From: Sphingomonadaceae bacterium 3R27C6
Lineage (GTDB): Bacteria; Pseudomonadota; Alphaproteobacteria; Sphingomonadales; Sphingomonadaceae
Reading direction: 5' to 3'
Assembly (NCBI GenBank): GCA_005503215.1
Contig: SCNS01000005.1
Coordinates: 124,001-188,000 of the forward strand
DNA: 64,000 nucleotides
Shown: positions 45,580 through 54,638 of the stretch, one piece after another
Layout: every line of letters begins with the position of its first letter
How positions within the stretch are numbered: position 1 is the stretch's first letter
Notes under the pieces: model-generated
The model's database searches: none
What the model was told of the DNA's origin: nothing
What the model saw: only the letters and a program-made list of their open reading frames with translations
Program-made: the position numbers and the translations under genes

Positions 45580-47166
45580 ATGGATCAGTTCGACATCATC
45601 GTCATTGGCGGGGGCAGCGCGGGGAGCGCGGCGGCGGGGCGGCTGGCCGAGGACGGCAAGCGGACGGTCTGTCTGGTCGAGGCGGGCGGGCGCAACGACA
45701 ATATGCTCATCAAGACGCCGGGCTTCATGCCCTTCATCCGGAATAGCTCGAACTATAAATATGAGACGGTGCCGCAGGCGGGACTGAACGGGCGTATCGG
45801 CTATCAGCCGCGCGGGCGCGGGCTCGGCGGGTCGAGCGCGATCAACGCGATGGTCTATATCCGCGGGCACCAGTTCGACTACGACCAGTGGGCGTCGCTC
45901 GGCGCGACGGGCTGGAGCTATGCCGACGTGCTGCCCTTCTTCAAGCGCAGCGAGGGCAATGAGCGCGGCGGCGATGAATTTCACGGGAGCGGCGGGCCGC
46001 TCAATGTGATGGACCAGCGCTGGCCCAATGTGACGAGCCGGCGCTTCATCGAAAGCGCGGCGTCGCTGCAACTGCCGCGCACCGCCGATTTTAACGGCCC
46101 CAGCAACGAAGGTTTCGGACTCTATCAGGTGACGCAGAAGGGCGGCGAGCGCTGGTCGGCGGCGCGCGCCTATGTTGAGCCGCTGCGCGAGCACGGCAAT
46201 TTCGCGGTGCGCACCGGGGCGCTGGTCGAGAGGATACTCGTCGAGGACGGGCGCGCGACGGGGGTGGTGATCCGCCGCGGCGGGATCCGCGAGACGCTGC
46301 GTGCGCGCGGCGGCGTTGTGCTGTCGGCGGGGGCGTTTGGCAGCCCGCAGATATTGATGCTGTCGGGGATCGGGCCGGGCGCGCATCTGAAGGACAAGGG
46401 GGTTGAGGTGACGCTCGACCGCGCGGGGGTCGGCGAAAATCTGCAGGATCATATCGACTATGTGTCGAGCTGGGAGACGCGCTCGACCGAGCCGTTCGGC
46501 GACAGCCCCGGCGGCACCTGGCGGATGGTGAAGGCGATCTTCGAACACCGGACGAAGCGCAGCGGCATCATGACGACCTGTTTCGCCGAGGCGGGGGGCT
46601 TCTGGAAATCGCGCCCCGACCTGCCTGCGCCCGACATCCAATATCATTTCGTGCCCGCGATGCTCGAGGATCACGGGCGCACCAAGGTGAAGGGGCATGG
46701 TTTTTCGTGCCACGCCTGCGTGCTGCGTCCCGAGAGCCGCGGAACGGTGCGGCTTGTGTCGTCCGATGCCGCCGCGGCGCCCGCGATCGACCCAGGCTTT
46801 TTGACCGACGCGCGCGATATGGCGACGCTCCGTGCGGGCGTCCGGATGATGCACCGGATCGCGGCGGCACCGCCGCTGGCGGATTATGCGGGGGCCGACC
46901 GCCATCCGGTGGACCTCGACGATGATGCCGCGCTCGACGCGCTGATCCGCAGCCGCGCCGACACCGTCTATCACCCCGTCGGCACATGCCGGATGGGGAA
47001 TGACGCCGACGCGGTGGTCGATCCGACGCTGAAGCTGAATGGCATCGACGGGTTGTGGGTCGCCGACGCGAGCATCATGCCGCGGCTGGTGTCGGGGAAC
47101 ACCAATGCGCCGAGCATCATGATCGGGGAGCGGGCGGCCGATTTCGTGAAAGCGGCGCTCGGTTGA
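45580..47166 (+). CDS. GMC family oxidoreductase (choline dehydrogenase-like)
   Basis: A 528-residue FAD-dependent alcohol or polyol dehydrogenase. It begins with the dinucleotide fold [20 protein letters not shown], has the GMC signatures [18 protein letters not shown] and [16 protein letters not shown], and ends with the catalytic His block [10 protein letters not shown] and the Asn-containing [13 protein letters not shown]. No signal peptide is present, so it is cytosolic. GGGAGAGTC lies upstream of the ATG. It is convergent with the HxlR-type regulator. Its alcohol substrate cannot be read from sequence. Confidence 0.93.
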   Translation: MDQFDIIVIGGGSAGSAAAGRLAEDGKRTVCLVEAGGRNDNMLIKTPGFMPFIRNSSNYKYETVPQAGLNGRIGYQPRGRGLGGSSAINAMVYIRGHQFDYDQWASLGATGWSYADVLPFFKRSEGNERGGDEFHGSGGPLNVMDQRWPNVTSRRFIESAASLQLPRTADFNGPSNEGFGLYQVTQKGGERWSAARAYVEPLREHGNFAVRTGALVERILVEDGRATGVVIRRGGIRETLRARGGVVLSAGAFGSPQILMLSGIGPGAHLKDKGVEVTLDRAGVGENLQDHIDYVSSWETRSTEPFGDSPGGTWRMVKAIFEHRTKRSGIMTTCFAEAGGFWKSRPDLPAPDIQYHFVPAMLEDHGRTKVKGHGFSCHACVLRPESRGTVRLVSSDAAAAPAIDPGFLTDARDMATLRAGVRMMHRIAAAPPLADYAGADRHPVDLDDDAALDALIRSRADTVYHPVGTCRMGNDADAVVDPTLKLNGIDGLWVADASIMPRLVSGNTNAPSIMIGERAADFVKAALG

Positions 47167-47172
47167 GTGTGC

Positions 47173-47188
47173 CCCGGCGAAAGCCGGG
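47173..47188. terminator. Small hairpin between GMC and HxlR-type genes
   Basis: CCCGGC and GCCGGG flank a GAAA tetraloop, inside GCCCCGGCGAAAGCCGGGCC, between the convergent stop codons. No T-run follows. It also resembles one arm of the dispersed CCCGGC-GAAA-GCCGGG repeats of this genome. Confidence 0.5.
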
Positions 47189-47193
47189 CCCCA

Positions 47194-47733
47194 TTAAGCG
47201 CACGCGGCGGCGAGCAGCGCGCCGTTTTTGGTCAGATCATAGCGGCTGGCCGGTGGGCGCATGTCGAGTATTTCGCGCGTCACCAACCCGTGCCTCCCCA
47301 GCGCCGCCAGTCCTTGCGACAGCGCGCGTGGGGTGGCGGGGGTGAGCAGGCGCGACAGCGCGTTGAAGCGGTCGTGGCCCGCGCCGATCCCGACGACGAG
47401 CGGAAGTCCCCAGCGCGTCGCGGCGCCGGGCGGCAGGTCAATTGCCGCTTGCGCCTCGCTAATCGTCGCGGCGCGTGCGGCGGCGGCCTTGCCTCCTTCG
47501 GTCAGGATATATTCGGGACGGAGCGGGTGGCCGTGACCGGGGTTGCGCGCCACCCAGCCGATCGTCGCCGCCGCCTCCAGCGTGCGCGTGAGGCTGTCGC
47601 GCGAAAGCCCGAGGCGGTGGATCAGTTCGACGAAGCGCGCGCCCTTGTGTGCCGCCAGATCGGCGAGCAGCGGCACCAGCCAGCGGTGACTGCCGAGCTG
47701 AATCAGCATGGGGTCGGACGCGGTTGACGGCAT
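47194..47733 (-). CDS. Fused double HxlR-type winged-helix regulator
   Basis: A 179-residue protein that appears to hold two HxlR-like winged helices in a row. The first (about residues 8-75) reads GSHRWLVPLLADL, FVELIHRLGLSRDSLTRTL and EYILTEGGK. The second (about 110-178) reads AGHDRFNALSRLL, PRALSQGLAALGRHGLV and RYDLTKNGALL. Single-domain HxlR proteins of about 110 residues bind DNA as dimers; a fused copy could bind as a monomer. The usual N-terminal Cys is absent. It is divergent from the VOC gene. ATG 47733 is used; TTG 47739 is possible. Confidence 0.8.
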   Translation of the reverse strand: MPSTASDPMLIQLGSHRWLVPLLADLAAHKGARFVELIHRLGLSRDSLTRTLEAAATIGWVARNPGHGHPLRPEYILTEGGKAAAARAATISEAQAAIDLPPGAATRWGLPLVVGIGAGHDRFNALSRLLTPATPRALSQGLAALGRHGLVTREILDMRPPASRYDLTKNGALLAAACA

Positions 47734-47829
47734 TTGCAACTAACTATACAAACCAGACCGTTGAGGCAAGCGATATGGGCCATGCGATTCTCCGCGCGGC
47801 TCGGTGCTTCGCGAAAAGGGAGGAATGGC

Positions 47830-48204
47830 ATGGCGCTTCAGATCGGATCCGAACTCACCTGTTCGATGGGGGTCAAGGACATGACCGCGTCGATCGCCTG
47901 GTACGAGCGCGTGATGTTGTGCGAACTGCTCTACCGCGCCGACGAACTCGGCTGGTGCGAGATGAAGACCCCGATGGCAGGGGTGAACATCGGGCTCAGC
48001 CAGGTCGAGGCGGTCGTGCAGGGCGGCGGCGCGACCAATGTGTTCGAGGTGGCCGACATCGAGGAGGCGAAAGCGCATCTCGACGCCGAGGACGTGCGGC
48101 AGGACGGCGATATCCAGCATATTCCCGGGCTGGTGAAGCTGCTCACTTTCTACGATCCCGACGGCAATGCCTTCATGTTCTCGCAATCCGAGATTGCGGC
48201 ATGA
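47830..48204 (+). CDS. VOC (glyoxalase/dioxygenase fold) family protein
   Basis: A 124-residue protein with the paired beta-alpha-beta-beta-beta modules of the vicinal-oxygen-chelate fold (SMGVKDMTASIAWYERVM, FYDPDGNAFMFSQSE). It resembles small lyase or resistance-type VOC proteins; metal ligands cannot be fixed with certainty. GGGAGG is about 7 nt before ATG 47830; further upstream starts overlap the regulator's promoter. Its stop overlaps the next gene's start (ATGA). Divergent placement suggests control by the double HxlR protein. Confidence 0.85.
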   Translation: MALQIGSELTCSMGVKDMTASIAWYERVMLCELLYRADELGWCEMKTPMAGVNIGLSQVEAVVQGGGATNVFEVADIEEAKAHLDAEDVRQDGDIQHIPGLVKLLTFYDPDGNAFMFSQSEIAA

Positions 48205-48680
48205 CGCCGCTCTGGTGGGCGGCGGCGGCGCTGGTGGCGCCGGCCGCGCCCGCCGCCGAAGCCCCGTCGCTCGCCGCCTGGCACGGAAGCTGGGCCGGTG
48301 AGGGCGAGGCGTTCGGCAAGCCCGCGACGGCGACGCTCGACATCGCAGCGGGCGCGGGCGAAGCGACGAGGCTCGCCTATCGTCTGCGCATCGCGGGCAC
48401 GCCGCCGGTCGCCTATTCGGCAGAGGCGACTTACGCGTTCGATGCGAAGGGGCGCGTGCGCGGAAAATGGACCGACAGCTATGGCCGGACGCGCGCGGTC
48501 GTCGGCGGGGTGAATGCGGCGAAATGGTGGACGCATTGGGGCAGCGCCGATGTCGAAATCGGCCGGTCGACCTATGTCCTTGAAGCGGACGGAAGACTCG
48601 TCGTCAGCGATTCGATTCTGCAGGACGACGGCAGCTGGCGCGTCTTCGCCATGCTGCGCTATGCGCGCACAAATCGCTGA
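48201..48680 (+). CDS. Exported hypothetical protein, 159 residues
   Basis: A signal peptide (MTPLWWAAAALVAPAAPAAEA) is followed by a single domain that starts LAAWHGSWAGEGEAFGKPA and runs in alternating strands, resembling a lipocalin or calycin-like beta-barrel. It overlaps the VOC gene by 4 bp. The role is unknown; a periplasmic ligand-binding partner for the VOC protein is possible but not shown. Confidence 0.65.
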   Translation: MTPLWWAAAALVAPAAPAAEAPSLAAWHGSWAGEGEAFGKPATATLDIAAGAGEATRLAYRLRIAGTPPVAYSAEATYAFDAKGRVRGKWTDSYGRTRAVVGGVNAAKWWTHWGSADVEIGRSTYVLEADGRLVVSDSILQDDGSWRVFAMLRYARTNR

Positions 48681-48725
48681 AAACCGCCGATTTTGGGCGT
48701 CATCTGTGTTGCGCACAAAAAAAGA

Positions 48726-48749
48726 GGGCCGGGACTTGCGTCCCGGCCC
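48726..48749 (-). terminator. Distal terminator of the TonB-receptor transcript
   Basis: GGGCCGGGAC (48726-48735) pairs perfectly with GTCCCGGCCC (48740-48749). Seven A residues at 48717-48723 read as a T-run on the minus strand, so it ends transcription coming from the receptor gene. It can also fold in the opposite transcript. Confidence 0.75.
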
Positions 48750-48872
48750 AGCCTTTCAGGCTCTCCCCTCCTGAAACTGTTGACGCAATGAATGCCATAT
48801 TAATGTCATGTTGGGAAGGCTAAAATTGCGGCAATGTTGCGCAAATTTTGTGCAACATTTCAGCGCCTAAAA

Positions 48873-48903
48873 ATGGGCCGGAACGCATCTGCGCCCGGCC
48901 CAT
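48873..48903 (-). terminator. Proximal terminator of the TonB-receptor gene
   Basis: ATGGGCCGG (48873-48881) pairs with CCGGCCCAT (48895-48903) around a 13-nt loop, just past the receptor stop codon. AAAAA before the stem gives a T-run on the minus strand. Together with the hairpin at 48726 it makes a tandem terminator. Confidence 0.75.
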
Positions 48904-48911
48904 TTCCCCCC

Positions 48912-51347
48912 TCAGAAGCCCTTGCGAACCGTGACGCCGAAGGTGCGCGGCTGGTTCGTCGCAAAGCCGAGGCGCGCGCGCCCGCCGCGTTCGCGGTCGA
49001 AGGCGAGCAACGCATTTTCGTCGAGCAGGTTGTTCACATAGACCGAGATTTCGAGCTCGTCGGGAAACTCGATCCCCGCGCCGAGGTTCACCAGCTGATA
49101 ATCGGGCAGCTTGAGGTCGAGCGTCGTCGCCGAACCGATCGGCGCGCCGCCAAAGGTGAAGCCGTGGACGAAGGTCCGCGGGTTGTTTTCCTGATCGCCC
49201 GGCTGCGTATAGCGGCTGCCGACATGCTGGAAGGATGCGGTGACGAAGGCGTTGGTGTCCGACGACGCATCGATCGGGAAGCTGTAGGTCGCGTTCGCCG
49301 CCATCTGGAACTTCGGCACCGAGGGCAGGCGGTTGCCCTCGCGGATCCCCTCGATCACCGTCCCGTTCGGGCGCGTGAGCGTCGAATCGAATTCGGCCTC
49401 GACATAGCTGCCCGACAATCCGAGATCGAGCCCGGTGAAGGGGCTGGCCGACAGCTCGACCTCGAGCCCCATCGTATGCGCGTCGGCGTTGAAGACGATA
49501 CGCGACGAGCAACTGCCCGCATCGGCGGTGACCTGCAGATTGTTGATCTTGGTATAGAAGCCGGCGGCGTTGAAGGTGATGCCGCCGAACTGCGCCTTCA
49601 CCCCGCCCTCATAGTTCCACAGCGTTTCGTCGTCGTAGCGCGGCCGGCCGCTGAAGGTCTGCGCGTCGGGACCGCCTGCATTGCCGCCGTCGCACAGCGG
49701 CAGGTTGAGCGGATCGTTGACGCCGCCGAGGCGGAAGCCCTTCGATGCCTGCGCGTTGAGCGTGATGCCGTCGGCGACATCGTAGCTGAGCAGCAAGCGC
49801 GGCGAGAAGCCGGTCGACGAGGTCTTGTCGCGGGCATTGTCGCCGTTGGGGAAGAGGCCGCCCGACACGAAACGCCGGCTTTCGTCGAAGGCATAATAGC
49901 GCCCGCCAAGCGTCGCGGTGAGGGCGTCGGTGAAATCGTAGCTGACCTCGCCGAAGATCGCGATCTGCGACAAATCATAGGGAATGTCGGCATTATAGGG
50001 CGAATCGGGTCCGAAGCCGTTGGCGATGTCGGCCGCGGTAAGCGGCACGCCCCCGGGGCCGCAATCGTCGGGGTCGGCGTTGCACGCATCGATGAAGAAC
50101 TGGTTGGTGAAGGCGTCGTAACCCGGCGTCGGCAGGCGCTGGGTATAGTCGCGTTTGACGTTCGCATAATAGCCGCCGATCAGCCACTGGAAGGGGCCGT
50201 CGCCCGCCGAGTTGACGCGCACTTCCTGCGTGAATTGCTTGACGCCCGTTGTGTCGACAAGGTTCGAGGGCAACAATATGCCCGCGTCGGGGAAACCCAG
50301 GTCGGCCGAAACGCTGCCCGTCAGCGCGCTCGCGTCGCGGCTGACGAGGATGTCGCGATCGGTGTAGGTCGTCACCGACGTCACGCCGATCACGTCGCCA
50401 TCATAGTTCATCGTGAGGTCGAAGAGCTTGACCTCATCCTCGAACGCCTCGTCGAGCAGCAGATATTGCTGGCGTTCCTTGAAGGTCACCTGCGGCCGCG
50501 TCGTCGTGAACTGGTTGGCGAAGAGGTTATAGACCTCCTGTCGGTTGAAGCCGTCGGTCTTGACCTTTTGATAGACGAAGCGCGGGGTGATCGACAGATT
50601 CTCGGCAGGTTTCCACAGCAGCGAGAAGCGCCCGCCATAGCGTTCGCCGCTGTTGACGTCCTCGCTCTCGCCGCCGCCTTCGCGCAGCGCATTAATGAAG
50701 CCTGCGTAACGCGTATAATAGCCGACCGCGCGCATCGCGAGATTGGGGCTCAAGGGCAGGTTGATCGCGCCCTTCAAATGGCCGCCGAAATCGTCGCCGT
50801 CGACGAGGTTCACATTGCCTTCGACCTTGCCCTCGATGCCGTCGAGATTGGGCTGGTTGGTGATGTAGCGGAGCGTGCCGCCGACCGACCCTGAGCCGAA
50901 GAGCGTGCCCTGCGGCCCGCGTAGCGTCTCGACGCGGTTGAGGTCGAACAGGTCGAGATCAGGGGTGAAGAGCGACAGCGAGACGACCGATTCGTCGAGA
51001 TAGACGCCGACCTGTTCCTTCACGCCGGGCTGGTCGCGTGCGATCTGGCCCGCCGAAACGCCGCGCACCGATACCTGGCTCTGGCCGGGCCCGAGATTCT
51101 GGACCGTCAGGCCCGCAACGTTGCGCGACAGATCCTCGACCGTGCTCGCGTTGGCGCGCTCGATCGCCTGTTCGGTCTGCGCGTTGATCGAAAAGGGAAC
51201 GTCCTGCAGGCTCGCGTCGCGCTTGGTCGCGGTGACGATAATCTCGTTGCCGTCATAGCTGTTCGCAGGCGCGTCCTGCGCCACTGCCGGGGTGCTTGCA
51301 AGCGCAAGGCACGACAAGCCCGCGAGCATGGATGCTCGTGCATTCAT
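48912..51347 (-). CDS. TonB-dependent outer-membrane receptor
   Basis: An 811-residue receptor: signal peptide (residues 1-23), TonB box region EIIVTATKRDASLQDVP, plug domain with VRGVSAGQIARDQPG and NRVETLRGPQGTLFGSGSVGG, then a 22-strand barrel ending FGVTVRKGF with terminal Phe. There is no secretin/STN domain, so no FecR-type signalling. AGGAGGAGG precedes the ATG at 51347. Receptors of this sequence type in sphingomonads take up varied organic substrates. No transporter or enzyme operon partner is adjacent that would tell the ligand. Confidence 0.94.
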   Translation of the reverse strand: MNARASMLAGLSCLALASTPAVAQDAPANSYDGNEIIVTATKRDASLQDVPFSINAQTEQAIERANASTVEDLSRNVAGLTVQNLGPGQSQVSVRGVSAGQIARDQPGVKEQVGVYLDESVVSLSLFTPDLDLFDLNRVETLRGPQGTLFGSGSVGGTLRYITNQPNLDGIEGKVEGNVNLVDGDDFGGHLKGAINLPLSPNLAMRAVGYYTRYAGFINALREGGGESEDVNSGERYGGRFSLLWKPAENLSITPRFVYQKVKTDGFNRQEVYNLFANQFTTTRPQVTFKERQQYLLLDEAFEDEVKLFDLTMNYDGDVIGVTSVTTYTDRDILVSRDASALTGSVSADLGFPDAGILLPSNLVDTTGVKQFTQEVRVNSAGDGPFQWLIGGYYANVKRDYTQRLPTPGYDAFTNQFFIDACNADPDDCGPGGVPLTAADIANGFGPDSPYNADIPYDLSQIAIFGEVSYDFTDALTATLGGRYYAFDESRRFVSGGLFPNGDNARDKTSSTGFSPRLLLSYDVADGITLNAQASKGFRLGGVNDPLNLPLCDGGNAGGPDAQTFSGRPRYDDETLWNYEGGVKAQFGGITFNAAGFYTKINNLQVTADAGSCSSRIVFNADAHTMGLEVELSASPFTGLDLGLSGSYVEAEFDSTLTRPNGTVIEGIREGNRLPSVPKFQMAANATYSFPIDASSDTNAFVTASFQHVGSRYTQPGDQENNPRTFVHGFTFGGAPIGSATTLDLKLPDYQLVNLGAGIEFPDELEISVYVNNLLDENALLAFDRERGGRARLGFATNQPRTFGVTVRKGF

Positions 51348-51541
51348 GATAATCCTCCTCCTGATGGCCAATCTACGCTGGTCCGGGCGGGAGGGTGCGC
51401 TTCTTGTTTCCATTACGCAATGGCGCATGAATATTGCGCGAAATAAAGGCCGGGACATGTTGCGCGCCAGCCACAGTAAGAAAATGACAAAAATGGACGG
51501 GACTGTGACCCGCGCTCGCGGCCGTTCCCGCCACAAAAAAA

Positions 51542-51563
51542 GGCCGGGACCTGTGTCCCGGCC
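51542..51563 (-). terminator. Distal terminator after amt
   Basis: GGCCGGGAC (51542-51550) pairs with GTCCCGGCC (51555-51563), and at least seven A residues just before read as a T-run on the minus strand. The stem is almost identical to the one at 48726-48749. The 353-bp space 51348-51700 otherwise holds the receptor's leader, with TTGCGC-rich inverted repeats near 51410-51475, and a small GTGGCC/GGCCAC hairpin at 51565-51581. Confidence 0.8.
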
Positions 51564-51594
51564 AGTGGCCGTTCGGGCCACAAACTTAAAAAAT

Positions 51595-51615
51595 GGCCGG
51601 GGGCAAGCCCCGGCC
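51595..51615 (-). terminator. Proximal terminator after amt
   Basis: GGCCGGGG (51595-51602) pairs with CCCCGGCC (51608-51615). Six A residues just before the stem read as TTTTTT after it on the minus strand. It lies 85 bp past the amt stop codon, followed by the second terminator. Confidence 0.82.
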
Positions 51616-51700
51616 AGTGGTTCGCAGGAGGAACCTCGGTAGGATCCCGCCGCCGCCGTTTGAAAGGAGAGAGACGTGCGGCGACGGGTATCCTGTCTCG

Positions 51701-53038
51701 TCAGTAGTTGTAGGCGCGCTCCCCATGTTCGCCGAGGTCGAGCCCTTCGCGTTCGACCTCTTCCGAAACGCGGAGGCCGGTGAGCAGCTTGGCGACATAG
51801 ATGGCGATGACGGTGCCGACGCTGGCCCAGACGATCGTCGCGGCAACCGCCGAAATCTGGGTCACGAGCTGCGGTCCGATCGCAAAATCGTCGCCGCCGG
51901 GGCCGCCGAGGCTGGGGGCATAGACGATCGCGGTGCCGATCGCGCCGACGATGCCGCCGACGCCGTGGATGCCGAAGGCGTCGAGCGAGTCGTCATAGCC
52001 GAGCTTGGGCTTGAGCACCGTCACCGCATAGAAGGCGATGAGCGAGGCGACCGCGCCGAGGACGATGGCGCCGAAGGGCCCCGAATTGCCCGCCGCCGGG
52101 GTCACCGCGACGAGGCCGGCGATGATGCCCGAGCAGAAGCCGAGCGCCGAAGGCTTATGGCCCGCGAGCTTTTCGGCGAGCATCCAGAACAACGCGGCCG
52201 AGGCAGTCGCGACGAAGGTGTTGATCATCGCGAGCGCGGCCGAGCCATTGGCTTCGAGCGCCGAGCCGGCGTTGAAGCCGAACCAGCCCACCCACAGCAT
52301 GCCGGTGCCGACCATCGTGAGGGTCAGCGAGTGCGGCGCCATGATTTCCTTCTGGTAGCCGATGCGCTTGCCGAGAATCATCGCGGCGACGAGCGCCGAG
52401 ACACCCGCGTTGATGTGCACGACGGTGCCGCCGGCGAAATCGAGCGCGCCCATTTCGAAGAAGAGGCCGCCCGCCGCCCACACCATGTGCGCGATCGGGA
52501 AATAGACGATCGTCAGCCAGATCGCGCCGAACACCATCACCGCCGAGAATTTCATGCGTTCGACGACCGATCCGAGGACCAGCGCGAGGGTGATCGCGGC
52601 AAAGGTCATCTGGAAGCTGATGAACACATATTCGGGCAGCTTGAAGCCGTCGCTGAACGTGTCGGCGAGGCTGTCGGGCGTGACTCCGGCGAGGAAGAAT
52701 TTGCCCCAGGCGATGAAGGCATTGCCCTCGGGACCAAAGGCGAGGCCGTAGCCGTAGATCACCCAGATGATCATCGCGAGGCAGGCGGCGGCGCCGATCT
52801 GCGTCATCGTCGACAGCATATTCTTGGTGCGCGTGAGGCCGCCGTAGAAGAGCGCGAGGCCCGGCAGGATCATCAGCAGAACGAGCACGGTCGAGGTCAT
52901 CATCCAGGCGGTATCGCCCTTATCGACGACCGGTTCGGGTGCCGCTGCGGCGGCTTCCTGCGCCCACGCGGGCAGCGCGGCGAACAGCGAGAGGCCGACG
53001 GCCCCGGCGCCCGCCGCAAATTTGTTTGCGAACGTCAT
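51701..53038 (-). CDS. amtB: Ammonium transporter
   Basis: A 445-residue Amt channel with a cleaved signal-like N-terminus (FANKFAAGAGAVGLSLFAALPAWA) and 11 membrane helices. Family blocks seen are DTAWMMTSTVLVLLMILPGLALFYGG, DFAGGTVVHINAGVSALVAA with the first pore His, and GIHGVGGIVGAIGTA with the second. The C-terminal tail ERAYNY is the part that contacts P-II. ATG 53038 follows GGGGGA; the in-frame 53056 codon has no better support. It follows glnK by 17 bp. Confidence 0.96.
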   Translation of the reverse strand: MTFANKFAAGAGAVGLSLFAALPAWAQEAAAAAPEPVVDKGDTAWMMTSTVLVLLMILPGLALFYGGLTRTKNMLSTMTQIGAAACLAMIIWVIYGYGLAFGPEGNAFIAWGKFFLAGVTPDSLADTFSDGFKLPEYVFISFQMTFAAITLALVLGSVVERMKFSAVMVFGAIWLTIVYFPIAHMVWAAGGLFFEMGALDFAGGTVVHINAGVSALVAAMILGKRIGYQKEIMAPHSLTLTMVGTGMLWVGWFGFNAGSALEANGSAALAMINTFVATASAALFWMLAEKLAGHKPSALGFCSGIIAGLVAVTPAAGNSGPFGAIVLGAVASLIAFYAVTVLKPKLGYDDSLDAFGIHGVGGIVGAIGTAIVYAPSLGGPGGDDFAIGPQLVTQISAVAATIVWASVGTVIAIYVAKLLTGLRVSEEVEREGLDLGEHGERAYNY

Positions 53039-53055
53039 ATTTTCCCCCTTCGTCA

Positions 53056-53466
<411 letters not shown>

Positions 53467-53528
53467 TTAACATTTTGTGACGGTTTTGGGGGCGACGTGC
53501 GAACAATCGTTCGTTCGCTGGGCAGCCG

Positions 53529-53544
53529 AGGCAATGCATTGCCT
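53529..53544. promoter_or_regulatory. 16-bp palindrome upstream of the glnK promoter
   Basis: AGGCAATGCATTGCCT is a perfect palindrome about 90-100 bp upstream of the sigma-54 promoter, the distance expected for an enhancer-binding activator. It does not match the enterobacterial NtrC consensus exactly (GCAC half-sites), so assignment to NtrC is tentative. Confidence 0.4.
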
Positions 53545-53564
53545 AAATTTTGGGCAGGCTTGTT

Positions 53565-53679
53565 CCCCTCCCGCTTGCGGGAGGGGTTAGGGGTGGGCAG
53601 CGACGTCGCAAATGCCACCCCGGCTGCGACTAAGCAGCAAGCTGCCAAGTCTCGCTGCCCCTCCCGTAGACGGGAGGGG
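53565..53679. repeat. Palindromic intergenic repeat, copy C
   Basis: A 115-bp, shorter relative of copies A and B. Hairpin ends of the CCCCTCCCG...CGGGAGGGG type lie at 53565-53586 and 53658-53679, and the interior keeps AGCAGCAAGCTGCCAAG. It sits between glnK and the 3' end of the EEP gene, whose stop is at 53688. Confidence 0.8.
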
Positions 53680-53687
53680 ATACCAGC

Positions 53688-54389
53688 TTATCCCGAAACC
53701 TTGGTAAACCGCGCCCAGATCGGCAGATGGTCCGACGCGCGTGCCGCGAGCGCGCTCTGGTGGACGCCCGCCTCGACGGCTTCGAGGTCGGGGGTCGCGA
53801 AAATACGATCCAGCTTCGCGACGGGGCGGCGGCTGTGGAAGCTGTGGCCGGTGTCGACAAGCCGGTGGCGCTCGCCGAAATCGGCGAGGCAGCCGCCACG
53901 TGGCCGCCATTCGTTGCAGTCGCCCATCAGGATCGTCGGCAAATCCTCGCCCTCGGCGACATGGTTCAGGATCGCGCGCGCCTGCTGGCGGCGACGCAGC
54001 CCCGAAATGTCGAGATGCATGCCGACGACGCGCAGCCGCGTATCGCCGATGCGCACCGTCGCCGCGACGGCGCCGCGCGGCTCGAGCGTCGGCAAATGGA
54101 GCGCGTGGCTTTCCTCGACGACGGCGCCCTTGCGGACGAGCAGCGCGTTGCCGTGCCAGCCGATCGCATAGGGACGCCCGCTGAGCAGGTCGACGGGGAC
54201 ATAGTCGCTATGGTCCTCGAACATATGCGGCGGGATCGCGCTCGCGCGTGTGCCGAAACGGCGGTCGGCCTCCTGCAGCGCGACGATATCGGCGTCGAGC
54301 TCGCCGAGCACCGACAGCACCCGGCCCGGATCGCGGCGCCGGTCGAGCCCGATGCCCTTGCGCATATTGTAGCTGGCGACCTTGATCAT
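53688..54389 (-). CDS. Endonuclease/exonuclease/phosphatase family protein, cytosolic
   Basis: A 233-residue EEP-fold hydrolase with the metal and catalytic residues visible: Asn in ASYNMRKG, Glu in ALQEADR, His in GMHLDIS, Asp-x-Asn in MGDCNEW, and the C-terminal SDHLPIW. The fold covers nucleases, lipid and inositol phosphatases. No signal peptide is seen. It ends 9 bp from repeat copy C. The substrate is not known; a phospholipid or nucleic-acid phosphodiesterase is likely. Confidence 0.9.
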   Translation of the reverse strand: MIKVASYNMRKGIGLDRRRDPGRVLSVLGELDADIVALQEADRRFGTRASAIPPHMFEDHSDYVPVDLLSGRPYAIGWHGNALLVRKGAVVEESHALHLPTLEPRGAVAATVRIGDTRLRVVGMHLDISGLRRRQQARAILNHVAEGEDLPTILMGDCNEWRPRGGCLADFGERHRLVDTGHSFHSRRPVAKLDRIFATPDLEAVEAGVHQSALAARASDHLPIWARFTKVSG

Positions 54390-54407
54390 GACGTGCTTTT
54401 CAAGCGC

Positions 54408-54638
54408 TCAGGCCGCGTTTCCGTTCCCGCCGGCCTCGAATTCGGCGATCAGCGCCTGTGCTTCGTCGAGGTCCTCGTCGAGTACCATGATGCGGACGGG
54501 GATGAGCAGCCCGACGCTTTCGGCGATGTTCATGCCCGCGTCGAAGCAGACGGCGTGAACCCCGGCGCTTTCGAGACGGCCGCGCAGCAATTCGGCCTCG
54601 GCGCCGTTGGACAGACGCACCAGTTCGACGAGTGGCAT
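54408..54638 (-). CDS. DUF2007 small protein
   Basis: A 76-residue protein with the DUF2007 layout (LVRLSNGAEAELLRGRLESAGV, then IPVRIMVLDEDLDEAQALIAEF), a small ferredoxin-like alpha/beta domain called putative signal-transducing. Its ATG shares one base with the stop codon of the PPOX gene (TGATG), so the two are translationally coupled. No partner or ligand is known to me. Confidence 0.82.
   Translation of the reverse strand: MPLVELVRLSNGAEAELLRGRLESAGVHAVCFDAGMNIAESVGLLIPVRIMVLDEDLDEAQALIAEFEAGGNGNAA

Noticed and set aside
48834..50894. 686-codon plus-strand frame opposite the TonB receptor
   Set aside because: Ala/Arg/Glu-rich shadow without family features; the minus-strand frame has a signal, plug and barrel with terminal Phe.
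51365..51700. Possible mobile-element end between receptor and amt because of stacked inverted repeats
   Set aside because: The stems are followed by T-runs in the amt direction and are adequately explained as tandem terminators; no transposase or target duplication was seen.
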